From positions 310,001 through 374,000 of the forward strand of contig NZ_MQUC01000003.1 in assembly GCF_002994045.1 (NCBI RefSeq): a stretch of DNA of 64,000 bases, read 5' to 3'. The DNA is from Nonlabens agnitus (GTDB taxonomy: Bacteria; Bacteroidota; Bacteroidia; Flavobacteriales; Flavobacteriaceae). The notes beneath the pieces were generated by a model, which made no database searches, was not told the origin of the DNA, and was given only the letters and a program-made list of their open reading frames with translations. Within the stretch, counting starts at the first letter, position 1. The number at the start of each line of letters is the position of its first letter. The position numbers and the translations under genes were made by a program. Positions 28,273-38,500 of this stretch are shown piece after piece.

Positions 28273-28698
28273 CTAGTCTGGGACGATTTGTCTTGGTACA
28301 CCATCCTCATTGATTTCCCAAACATTCATAATTCCGTCTCCATCAAAATCTGTCACTGCAGTTGCTCTAGCCAGAAAATGATTTGCAGTTGATTCAATTA
28401 ATTCATAATTATAATTTGAGGTACCATTTTCTTTTATGGTTTTGGGCGCTTCAAAATTGATCTCATTCAAATCAAAAGAGTACTTTGAATACATATACTT
28501 ATGGGTTGTTTGAGAGTTGTAAATGTATTTCAATTGACTTTGTGCCTCAATACTTTTAGCCTTAGCAATGAGAGGCATTAAGTTTGGCAACGCTAGTAAA
28601 AGCAGGATACCTATAATGACTAGAACAATTAGCACTTCTTGAAGATTGTTTGCAGGTACTTTTTTGGCTATTTGTTTTAAAAAGGATTTTTTCTTCAT
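28273..28698 (-). CDS. gspG: Major pseudopilin GspG-like
   Basis: The 141-residue protein has a lysine-rich leader ending in VPA, followed by NNLQEVLIVLVIIGILLLLA; cleavage after Ala puts Glu at position 5. The C-terminus carries an acidic loop (DFDGDGIMNVWEINEDG) that resembles the calcium site of GspG proteins. It is the first gene of the minus-strand block and probably the most abundant product. The gene is divergent from Rhs cassette 2 across 225 bases. Confidence 0.88.
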   Translation of the reverse strand: MKKKSFLKQIAKKVPANNLQEVLIVLVIIGILLLLALPNLMPLIAKAKSIEAQSQLKYIYNSQTTHKYMYSKYSFDLNEINFEAPKTIKENGTSNYNYELIESTANHFLARATAVTDFDGDGIMNVWEINEDGVPRQIVPD

Positions 28699-28923
28699 TT
28701 TTTGAATTTTTCCGCCGCGATAAAGTTAATTAGATCGATGACAATGTTAACGATTTTTTAATTTTTATTCAAATCTGAGGTATGGAAGTTCTATTTCAAA
28801 TCGACTAAAAGATTAAAGATTTTCCAATGTTAACAAATCATTAATTCCCTCTTAAAATTTTGTTTAAAGATTATTGTGAGTGATATTGGCAACTTTTAAG
28901 AGTTTATACCACTAACCAATTTT
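28699..28923. promoter_or_regulatory. Divergent control region between gspG and Rhs cassette 2
   Basis: This AT-rich gap must drive the gsp block (minus) and possibly cassette 2 (plus). On the minus strand, 28800-28770 carries TTTG followed 19 bases later by CAGATTTG, seven of eight matches to the Bacteroidota -7 element TAnnTTTG. This is a candidate promoter about 75 bases upstream of the gspG start. No strong candidate is seen on the plus strand. Confidence 0.3.
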
Positions 28924-29466
28924 ATGAACAAGATTACCTTACCGCTCGCCATTTTGGCGCTGATTCTTTCCATTGTCTCCTTTTTTTACCCTTTCAGCAC
29001 ATCCGAGCAAGTCTTTGTGGATGTTAATAAGCTGCTTGATGGCTATAAGCGCACCAAGGTGGTTCGTGCCGATTTTGAGGCCAAGGCCAAGACTCTAAAT
29101 GCTAATGTAGACAGCTTGGTAGCCGACTGGCAGAAGGAGCTCAAGGTCTATGAGAAAGAACGCTCTTCCATGAGTGCCAAGGAACTGGAGCTCAAACAAG
29201 AGCTATTGGGCAATAAACAGCAGCAGATCAACAGCTACCAACAGGCCGTCCAGAAGCAGATCCAGGAAGAGGACCAGAAGGCCACCCAGACGGTGATCAA
29301 CGATATCAATGACTATGTAAAGCAGTACGGCAAGGACAATGGCTATCGCATCATTTTAGGAGCCAGTGGCAGTGGTAATATCATGTATGCAGATGAGGCT
29401 GCCGACCTGACCGAAGAAGTTTTGGTCGGTCTTAATGCTGACTTTGAGGGAAGCAAGACGGAATAG
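28924..29466 (+). CDS. OmpH/Skp-like periplasmic chaperone, cassette 2
   Basis: The protein differs from the cassette 1 copy by one residue that I can see (Ile instead of Thr at position 4), and the DNA is nearly identical over the whole gene. It has the hydrophobic N-terminus, VFVDVNKLLDGY strand and central coiled coil of the Skp family. Identity between the two copies begins about ten bases inside the gene; the upstream DNA is different, which places the left edge of the duplication here. Confidence 0.85.
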   Translation: MNKITLPLAILALILSIVSFFYPFSTSEQVFVDVNKLLDGYKRTKVVRADFEAKAKTLNANVDSLVADWQKELKVYEKERSSMSAKELELKQELLGNKQQQINSYQQAVQKQIQEEDQKATQTVINDINDYVKQYGKDNGYRIILGASGSGNIMYADEAADLTEEVLVGLNADFEGSKTE

Positions 29467-29474
29467 TCGCACGC

Positions 29475-30086
29475 ATGAATACAACTACCTTTCGCCTTTT
29501 ATCGATAACCCTGTGTACCTACCTAGTGGGCTGCACCTCGAACACCTTTGATACACCAGAGGCAATGGCGGAATATATCAGTGATGAGCAGAATGGCTAT
29601 TTGCAGAGCAAGAACGTCAAGGGCTACGATTTTTCCCTACGCTACCGACCCACGGACCTGTTGGTGGAGCAGGAGCTAGGAGAAAACAAAGACCCCAAAA
29701 AAGTAGACTCCCTAAGAAGCAAATATGGGGCATACCTATATTTCAATCTAAGCATGTCAGCCAATGACAAGGAGCTATTGAGTAGCATGGCGGGAGACCG
29801 CAGCCGCTTCGGAGAAATGGTCAATCAGCTTGCCTTCGGGATGGGAGACAAGGTACACCTGTTCACCAAGGAAAGGGATACCATAGAGATGACCGACTTT
29901 ATCTATCCACGGATGTACGGGATGAGTCGCTCGACCGATATCATGTTTGTGTATCCACGAGAGGCCATAGAAAAAACCGAAGAGATCAACTTCACGGTGG
30001 AGGACCTGGACCTGTATACAGGCGAGGTACGCTTCAAGATGGAGACCGTAAAAATCAAGAACCAACCAAAACTATCATTTAGATGA
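29475..30086 (+). CDS. Rhs-cassette lipoprotein, copy 2
   Basis: I see no difference in the protein from the copy at 6073: lipobox LVGC, 203 residues, no recognised domain, and an ATGA overlap with the following giant gene. Strict retention of the chaperone-lipoprotein pair in front of both Rhs proteins argues that both are required for effector export or folding. Confidence 0.75.
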   Translation: MNTTTFRLLSITLCTYLVGCTSNTFDTPEAMAEYISDEQNGYLQSKNVKGYDFSLRYRPTDLLVEQELGENKDPKKVDSLRSKYGAYLYFNLSMSANDKELLSSMAGDRSRFGEMVNQLAFGMGDKVHLFTKERDTIEMTDFIYPRMYGMSRSTDIMFVYPREAIEKTEEINFTVEDLDLYTGEVRFKMETVKIKNQPKLSFR

Positions 30087-33000
30087 GAGGAGTATTACAA
30101 AAGGTATTAGCGACAATTCTATTAATAGCAACGATGACCACAACCGCGATGGCACAGGGCCCCAATGCACCGGAAGCGGCAAGTTTTGAGCCAGTAGATG
30201 CTACTGATATGGTCAATTTAGTTACAGGTGACCTCTCCTATGTGTTGCCTCTTCTGAACGTTCCCTCTCCGGAAGGAGGCTACCCTATTGCTTTGTCTTA
30301 TCACGCGGGAATAGCTATGGATCAGGAAGCAAGCTGGGTAGGCTTGGGGTGGAATATAAATCCAGGTGCTATTAATAGATCGGTAAATGGGAAGCCTGAT
30401 GATTGGAAGGGAGGAAAGGAAATTAACATTGTCTATGCAGATTTGGGTGAAACTGAAAATATAACAGTTGGACTCGGTGCAGGAATTAAAGGCCTTGGTT
30501 CAGCAGCTATTGATTACACATTTGTAGATGGTAAAGGTATGGGTGGAATGGTATCTATGAGTAGTCAATTTGGAAGATATTCTGTGGGTTACGGGCAATA
30601 TGCTGGTCAAAACTCCTTAGGGATTAACTTAATGTCCTTAAGCGGATCTTTAGGTAACAGTGGTTTGGGTGCAAGTGCCAATTTGGGTTATGATATCTTA
30701 AACAACAAACCTTACTTGAGATTGTCAATTTCTCATAGTTCCACAGAATCATCTTTGAGTACTGGTAGTAATGGAACAAGTACCGCAATTGGGGGAGTTG
30801 GTGTAAGTATGTCAATTACAAATTCAATCCAAAAAAATGATTATTCAGTAAGGTCAAAAGGCTTTAGTATTATTATTCCTTACAAATTTCTAACATTGAA
30901 GTTAACCTATGCCAAAACACGGGTTTCATTATTTGACAATCAAGAAAGATCGTTCTATGGATCACTATATAGTAAGGATGCAATGATTCTGAGTAACGGG
31001 AGTAATCAAAATATCAACTTAGCTTCTAAGGATCGGTTTATGGATGTTTCTGGCGCAAAAGTTGGTGGAACCAAAAGTAGCTCAGAAGAAATAGTTTATG
31101 GGAACCCTCAGAGCTTAAGTTACGATAATTACAGGGTTTCGGGTCAGGGAAATATGATGTCGATTCAGCCGAGATATTATGAATTTGGAGCCTTAAACGG
31201 AGTTCAAGAAACTAGTTACCAATACGGAAAGGATAATGCTTATCAAACTCTTCCTTTCACCAAAAGTTTTTCAGATACCAATAAAAATTTATTTTTTTAC
31301 AATACCGAATTTGCCTCATCTTATTTAAAAGTTTCTTCTGATGATTGGTTGGTTCATAATAGTCTAAATGATATTTTAGATACAATGCCTGCATCTCATA
31401 TTGAAACGGTAAGCAATTTCAATAACGGAGAGTCCGATCAAGGAAGAAGAAGGTCTGGAGAGTTTATCGAATCTTATACAAATGATCAGATAATAAATAA
31501 TGGTAGCCTAATCATTGAAGCTACAAATTTTAATCGCTCCGCTCTCGTGAATTCCAGTCAGAAACCGAAATATCCTCCAGAAGGAATTGGAGCTTTTAAA
31601 ATAACGTCGGTTGATGGTAAAACTTACCATTACTCCCTTCCTGTTTACCATTATGAATATTTCCGAAAATCTTATGACTTAAACAAAGGGGAATTCGAGG
31701 AGTTTGCCGAAGTTAAAAATCTTAAGCCGTATGCAACACATTGGTTATTAACTTCAATAACTGGGCCTGATTATATAGATGCTAATGGAAATGGTATTTT
31801 AGATAAGGGTGATTTCGGATATTGGGTCAATTTTAATTACGGAAAATGGTGTAATAGTTTTTTATACGAGGAATTAATTTCAGTAAAAGAAAGGTACACT
31901 AGAACTACTGTAAAAAGATTTGATGAGGAAAGGAAGAACGCTGTTAAAATACAAGGTATCAAGGAATTATATTATCTAAATTCCATAGTAACGAGAGACC
32001 ACTCTGCTTTATTTATTAAGAGTAAAAGGCTAGATAATATTGGCGCTTCGGATTCACGAAATGAAACATATGATGACGTAAACAAAACTTTAGTTGACGA
32101 CGATGCATCAATTGCAACGGGAATTTATTTTGAAGATATTGAGTACAATATAGAAACTTTGTTGACCGCAGTACCAACCTTGAAATTAGATAAGATATTA
32201 TTAATTAAAAACGAGCATGCAAGCTTAGTTGCGTTGAACCACATTATGGAACCGATTAATTCAGTTGATAATTACGTTAAAATCAATACTTATAGTGAAA
32301 GATTTAATGCAGCGGGGCAACATCTTGGAACTTACCATAAAATAAACCATGACCGTAATTGGAAATCGGGAACAATCGAAAACAATGTTTATTTAAGCAA
32401 AAATATGCCAGCCAACTTCGAGAGCAATCATATGTTAAAAGGCTTTTTATTTAACTATGATTATTCTCTAGCTAGAAGAGTGGATCAATCAACAGCCAAA
32501 CTTACACTTGAAAAACTTACCACTCTAAGTAAGAATACGACCTCTGTGGTTCCTCCATATCATTTTAGCTACTATTCGGAAAATCGACTTTATGATCACA
32601 AGGATTATGATTTATGGGGATTTTACAAGACTGACCCAAAAGTATATAGTTTGAGAACAATCGAATCACCTTTAGGTGATATTGTTGATATTGAATATGA
32701 ACGAGATGATTTTCACAATATTTTATTTGCGGAAAATAAAATAAATGATCTGACTCCCGTCCCTACATCGTTAAAGTTTTTAAATTCAGGAAGTAAAGTT
32801 GAGCTAGATATACGAAATACAAATCCATGTATTGAAATCGATGAGTTTTATTCTTGTATGAAAATCAATCAATCAATTACTTTGGTTTTAAAAAAATCAA
32901 ACTATCCAGATTTGAATGTAACAGGAAGTTTAAAATCTATAAATAGATCTGAAAGTAAAATTGTTGTGGATTTACCAATCACATTAGATAGTCATTATAA

Positions 33001-35464
33001 CACCAACTTTTACAATAATGTATATCGTAATGGTAGTTCAGGATATGTAGTTGATTTAATTATTCCCGATTGTAACACGAATCAACAAATTGGAAAGTGC
33101 AACGATTCTCGTGGAGGCTTGCGCGTGAAAAGTATCAATATTATAAATGGAACCGATAGAATAAGTACTCTTTTTGATTACAATTTTCCAGGAACTGAAG
33201 TTAGTTCTGGTGTTACAACTTATACCCCTTACTTAAGATTCCCAAGTTTCGCTAGTTTAGTTCCAGGGCCAGGTGTTATCTATAAGAATGTTGAGGTTAG
33301 TCAAATTGCTTCTAACAATGATTTTTTAAACAAAATGGCTTATAAGTTCAACACATTCAAGCCTCTAGATTATAAAATAGGTCAATCAGTTCCCGCAAGC
33401 AGATCGACTCCAGGCTATGCCTTAGAAGAAATTGAGGGTTTTCTAACAATAAATTATGATAACAATTATTCTGTTCCCAATATTCCAAATTATGACACTA
33501 GTCCGAATCAGGTTTATACGTCCAAATTGGAAATTTTCGACAATTTTCATATGTTAGGTTCATTACTGGAGCAATCTTCAATCAATAGTGAAAATCAAAT
33601 ACTAGAAAAATCTATTTATAACTATGGGGTTGATGTTAACGAAATTGGATTAAGTAAGGAATCTTTTAATTCCTACAGTATTGATATATCTGAAGTTCAA
33701 TCCCCCAATTCAGGTACAAAGTTTGCTAATTTTTACTTGGGAATCACCTCAAAAACCCGGATTCCTTCCAAGCTAAAGTCTATTGAAAGTTCTACAAATA
33801 ATTACAGTAGTTTATCCTATAACACAAAATATGACTTTAACACTGGTTTAGTATTAGAGACGGAGACTGTAGACAGCCGTGGCAATAGGTTCAAGACGGA
33901 GTCTGTACCTGCGTATAAGATAGCTGAGTATAACCCGGTGGGCGGTTATGGTATGGGTAGCAAGGTGGATGATATCACGAACAAGAATATGTTGAGCCAG
34001 CAGGCGATGAGCAAGACGTATCTGGATGTGGGCGGTACGTGGAAGCTGACCTCTGCGGATATCACGACCTGGAACAATAATTGGAGGTATCCTGTAAGTA
34101 ACCCCAATGCGAGCTATGAGCAGCCTACGGATCCTGCTCAGAAGATCTGGAGGAAGCACAAGAGTTATGTCTGGGACGGACAACTGAACACAGATGATAC
34201 AGATGATGCTTATGGAACTTACGTGAACTTTACCGGAGAGTACGACGGGTTCAACTGGGGACTAGGTGGCTATACCACCGATGGTAAGGGCAATACGGTG
34301 CATGCGATCACCCATGGGGCTGGTTCCAACTGGAAGCTGGCCTCGGAGACGACCCTTTACAACCATTTTTCGGCACCATTGGAGGCCAGGGACATTAATG
34401 GCAACCATGCCTCGACGAAGTACGATAAAAATTACGAGAAGGTGATCTCAACGGTCAATGCGGCCTATACGGAGCAGTACTACTCGGGTGCCGAGGATGA
34501 GGCGAATGGCCTTGTAGGCGGTCATATGAATATCTGGTACCACCAGGATGCCCAGGCGCACACGGGCAAGTATTCGGAGAATGCGGGAACGGGAAGCAAA
34601 AACTTTCGGAGTTACCCGAGACCGGTACTCAAGGCTACTGAATCCAGTAAGCGCTTCCGTGTCTCTGTTTGGGCCCATAAGGCTAATCATGGGAACGCAC
34701 GTATATCCGTGGGTGGCAACTTGACCCAGTTCAGTGGAGAAAAGGTCTTTGCAGGAGATTGGGTACAGCTGAACCACTACTTTGATCTTTCAGGGCAGAC
34801 AGAGGTTTTTGTCAGATCGGCCAGTGGTACGGTCTATTTTGACGACTTCCGCCTGCACCCGGTGGGGTCCAGCATGAGCAGCTATGTGTATAACGAATGG
34901 GGAGAGCTGAGCTATATCTTGGGAGCGAATAACATGGCGACGCACTATGAGTATGATGATGCGGGAAGACTGGTGCGGACCTATGTGGAGACGGCGGACA
35001 ATGGTACCGTTGCTGGAGGCTTCAAGCTGGCCAAGGAGATGGACTACCGCTACAAGGCCAGCATGACCTTTACGGGTCCTCCAGCACCGAGAAATCCTTT
35101 GAGGGCTGTCAAAGAGCCGTCAGGTATAGTCAACGCCTGCGTTGAAGCCCCTCTAACCGGTGGCGGACAGACTGCTAACTACCAGTACAAGTGGGCTCAG
35201 AGCAGTAATCCTTCTAATCTAGTTTACGGCAACTGGACGACCGATTTGTGCCTGCAGCTCAACATCCAGTCCTGCAAGAGTACCTTCTATAAGGTAGCGA
35301 TCCGTAATGTAGATACAGGAGTAACCAAAGAGTGGTCGGGCAGCTACTTCAACAATGATGGCTGCCCCCCAACAGACCCAGGAGGTGGCGGTCCAGTGTT
35401 AATACCTGATGGAGGCGATCCTAGTAATCCTGGTTTTGAATCCCCTGTAGATAGGTTTAATTAG
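30083..35464 (+). CDS. Giant Rhs-type partner protein, cassette 2
   Basis: The 1793-residue homologue of the gene at 6681 shares its signal peptide and the block through SWVGLGWN (about residues 1-95), then diverges strongly until about residue 1260. From there the C-terminal part is the same apart from a short indel-bearing patch (the stretch after SYVWDGQLN). Within the divergent core only scattered protein motifs are kept, such as GIGAFKITSVDGKTYHYSLP and ATHWLL. The core DNA is visibly more AT-rich than the ends. The pattern is that of two old alleles whose ends were homogenised by recombination. Confidence 0.8.
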   Translation: MRGVLQKVLATILLIATMTTTAMAQGPNAPEAASFEPVDATDMVNLVTGDLSYVLPLLNVPSPEGGYPIALSYHAGIAMDQEASWVGLGWNINPGAINRSVNGKPDDWKGGKEINIVYADLGETENITVGLGAGIKGLGSAAIDYTFVDGKGMGGMVSMSSQFGRYSVGYGQYAGQNSLGINLMSLSGSLGNSGLGASANLGYDILNNKPYLRLSISHSSTESSLSTGSNGTSTAIGGVGVSMSITNSIQKNDYSVRSKGFSIIIPYKFLTLKLTYAKTRVSLFDNQERSFYGSLYSKDAMILSNGSNQNINLASKDRFMDVSGAKVGGTKSSSEEIVYGNPQSLSYDNYRVSGQGNMMSIQPRYYEFGALNGVQETSYQYGKDNAYQTLPFTKSFSDTNKNLFFYNTEFASSYLKVSSDDWLVHNSLNDILDTMPASHIETVSNFNNGESDQGRRRSGEFIESYTNDQIINNGSLIIEATNFNRSALVNSSQKPKYPPEGIGAFKITSVDGKTYHYSLPVYHYEYFRKSYDLNKGEFEEFAEVKNLKPYATHWLLTSITGPDYIDANGNGILDKGDFGYWVNFNYGKWCNSFLYEELISVKERYTRTTVKRFDEERKNAVKIQGIKELYYLNSIVTRDHSALFIKSKRLDNIGASDSRNETYDDVNKTLVDDDASIATGIYFEDIEYNIETLLTAVPTLKLDKILLIKNEHASLVALNHIMEPINSVDNYVKINTYSERFNAAGQHLGTYHKINHDRNWKSGTIENNVYLSKNMPANFESNHMLKGFLFNYDYSLARRVDQSTAKLTLEKLTTLSKNTTSVVPPYHFSYYSENRLYDHKDYDLWGFYKTDPKVYSLRTIESPLGDIVDIEYERDDFHNILFAENKINDLTPVPTSLKFLNSGSKVELDIRNTNPCIEIDEFYSCMKINQSITLVLKKSNYPDLNVTGSLKSINRSESKIVVDLPITLDSHYNTNFYNNVYRNGSSGYVVDLIIPDCNTNQQIGKCNDSRGGLRVKSINIINGTDRISTLFDYNFPGTEVSSGVTTYTPYLRFPSFASLVPGPGVIYKNVEVSQIASNNDFLNKMAYKFNTFKPLDYKIGQSVPASRSTPGYALEEIEGFLTINYDNNYSVPNIPNYDTSPNQVYTSKLEIFDNFHMLGSLLEQSSINSENQILEKSIYNYGVDVNEIGLSKESFNSYSIDISEVQSPNSGTKFANFYLGITSKTRIPSKLKSIESSTNNYSSLSYNTKYDFNTGLVLETETVDSRGNRFKTESVPAYKIAEYNPVGGYGMGSKVDDITNKNMLSQQAMSKTYLDVGGTWKLTSADITTWNNNWRYPVSNPNASYEQPTDPAQKIWRKHKSYVWDGQLNTDDTDDAYGTYVNFTGEYDGFNWGLGGYTTDGKGNTVHAITHGAGSNWKLASETTLYNHFSAPLEARDINGNHASTKYDKNYEKVISTVNAAYTEQYYSGAEDEANGLVGGHMNIWYHQDAQAHTGKYSENAGTGSKNFRSYPRPVLKATESSKRFRVSVWAHKANHGNARISVGGNLTQFSGEKVFAGDWVQLNHYFDLSGQTEVFVRSASGTVYFDDFRLHPVGSSMSSYVYNEWGELSYILGANNMATHYEYDDAGRLVRTYVETADNGTVAGGFKLAKEMDYRYKASMTFTGPPAPRNPLRAVKEPSGIVNACVEAPLTGGGQTANYQYKWAQSSNPSNLVYGNWTTDLCLQLNIQSCKSTFYKVAIRNVDTGVTKEWSGSYFNNDGCPPTDPGGGGPVLIPDGGDPSNPGFESPVDRFN

Positions 35465-35563
35465 AAATGAGTATAAACTGATTTATAAAATGTCATAACA
35501 TAATAACGATAAGTATTAATGACCCGTATGAATCAATACGGAGCCAACCAAAAAACCGACACC

Positions 35564-38500
35564 ATGAAAAGCAAAAATAACCACTACCTCTTTTTTGTGT
35601 TGCTACTGAGCTGCACGCTGGGATACTCCCAAATACCGATCTTAGATCCAGGATTTGGCGGTGGAGGAGGTCTGGGGGACTGCGAGAGCTGGGAGATGGC
35701 TGATCACTATCGTGATGCCGATGGTGATGGGTACGGAGATCGTCAGGATATGATTCCTTTGCGCTTGTGTGCAAACCAAACCTATAGTGGCTATGTGACC
35801 AACAATCTAGACTGTGATGATAATAATAATACATTAGGCATTGCACAGACGTGGTACTACGACAATGATGAAGATGGTGTAGGGGGCTCTGGCGGGCTTT
35901 CCCAGCGCTCTTGTATGCAACCAGGTCCCAATTGGTCATTAACCAACAATGACTGCAATGACAACCTTGCTAGCGTCACTGGTCCAAGGATCTGGTATGC
36001 CGATACGGATGATGATGGCAAGGGGGATTTTTTGACACCAACGTCGTCTCCTACATGTACGCCTCCACTAGGTTATGTAGATAACGCTGATGATTGCAAT
36101 GACAGCGACGGCGATAATTTTATCTACACTTGGTACAGAGACTACGACCAGGACGGTCTGGGTGATCCCAGTATATCGGTTACCTCCTGTAACCCACCCA
36201 ATGACAACTATTGGGTATTGAATGCCGACGATTCCTGTCCCAACTATACGGGAGAGTCCGATAATCAGGGCTGTCCCGTAGGCGATGTGGGCGAGGAGCC
36301 CTGGAACACGATCAAGACGACTACCTATGATGTCACGGAGCTTCCCATTGGGAAGACCAAGTCCTATTTTGACGATCTAGGGAAACCTGTACAGAACTTA
36401 ACTTTAGATTTCAAGACCAATACCACTTGGGCAACGCAGACCTTATATGACAGTCAGGGACGTCCAGCACTACAGACACTGGGAGCACCCGCCTATGGGG
36501 AGGAGACCTTTTTGTACAAGGAAGGGTTCATCAAAAAGTCTAATGGTGAGCAGTATGATATGGCAGACTTCGAGACAGATCCCGAGAATCCGCAGCCCGT
36601 TGGGGAGCAAGGGCTCTCACTGGGCTGGTATTATAGCGGAAACAACACTAATGAGGCCTATCAGGACATCACGGACTACCCTTTTAGTAGGACGGTTTAC
36701 AGTAAACTCAATCCGGGCAAAGCCCTAAGAGTACTGGGCGGTAACAAGACGGGTGGTAAGTGGAAGAACGGATATAGCTTTACGATGAAGGCGGGCGCAG
36801 AACTAGCCCAGCAAGGAGCCTTTGGTGATCCAAGCTACAACACCTCGCAGGGCATGAAGATCCTCAAGACGGTGAGCCGAGACGTCCACGGTGAGGAGAG
36901 CGTGGTCTTTACCGACACGGATGGTAGGACCTTGGCCGCTGCGAGAAGTGGTTTGGGTACTATTAGAAACACGACGGTAGTAATTGGGGAACAAGGTTTT
37001 GTGGACATCCATGTGCCACAGAACATCACGGGATTTACCGTAAACAAAGGTCCAGGGGTACAGATCAGGGTTTTTGACCTGATTACCGAAGAGCAGGTGA
37101 CAATAAGTACGACCTCCTTGCCCAATGGTTTTTATCGGGTCGAGGCCTCCAATGTAGGTACGGGCACGGTAAGCGTGACCTACAAGGAGAACTATTACGA
37201 TTACAGCCTGAACTACTACGACAAGATAGGTAGGCTGACCAAGAGCACCCAGCCATTGGACCGGTTGGAGACGACCTACACCTACGACACCATGGGCCAA
37301 CTTATATCGACCACCAGTCCCGACGAGGGCACCTCGAACTTCAAGTATAGGGAAGACGGTCAGATACGCTATTCGCAGAACAGCAAGCAGGCGGCAGTAA
37401 ACCAGTTCTCCTACACGAATTACGATCTGTTGGGAAGGCCCGTGGAGAGCGGTGTGATCAATAGCAGCCGTTTTGCTACAGCTGATCCAGATACTACCGC
37501 GCTTCCCTCTGGAAGCAAGATTGAAGTGCAGGCCACGGTATACGACCAGCTTCCAGCTGGAGAGCTGGCGGGAATCGGTGCTCATGTAGACTACCGAAAT
37601 CCCACCTTTTTGGACGGTAATGTGGCCAAGAGCTCCAACGACCATACGACCACCTATTACAGCTACGACGTATATGGACGCGTGAAGTGGATATTACAGA
37701 ACATACCGGGTCTTGGGCTCAAGACCATCGACTATACCTACGACGACATTACGGGAAGCGTGAACATGGTGGACTATCAGAAGCATCAACCCAGCGAACG
37801 CTTCATCCACCGTTACAGCTACCACCCGATTGATTACAGCCTGACACGGGTGGAGACCTCTACGGATGGGGTCAATTTTACCGAGCACGCGCTCTATGAC
37901 TACTATGAGACGGGCGCCCTGAAGCGCACAGAGATCGGAGGCGGCCTGCAGGGGATCGACTATGTGTATAACCTGAACGGTCAGCTCAAGTCGATCAACC
38001 ACCCGGGACTCAACAGTACGAGTGATCCTGGAGGCGATTCCAACGACTTCTTTGGGATGAGTATCGACTATAACTCGAGCGATTATTTAAGATCGGGATC
38101 GTTCTCCTCCCAACTTGGCAGCTCCGGAGCGGAGCAGTTCAACGGGAACATCAAGGGAATCGCCTGGAATACCGCTACGGGCAATCGTCCCATGGCCAGA
38201 TACGGCTACCGCTACAACCGCAACAACTGGTTGGAGTCGGCCACATACAACAGTGCTGGAGCAGCAGCGACGGACTACAAGGTGGACAATCTTACCTATG
38301 ATGCCAATGGGAATATACAGAGTCTTAGGAGAAACAAGAATACGGTATCCGGCAGCAATGTCATGGACAACCTGACCTACAGCTATAAGACTGGAAAGCC
38401 CAACCAGCTGGATAGGGTAGCGGATGCTGCGGGTAATAGGGGTGTTGGCGATCTTGCCAGCCAACCGGTGAACAACTACAACTACAACTCCATAGGCCAG

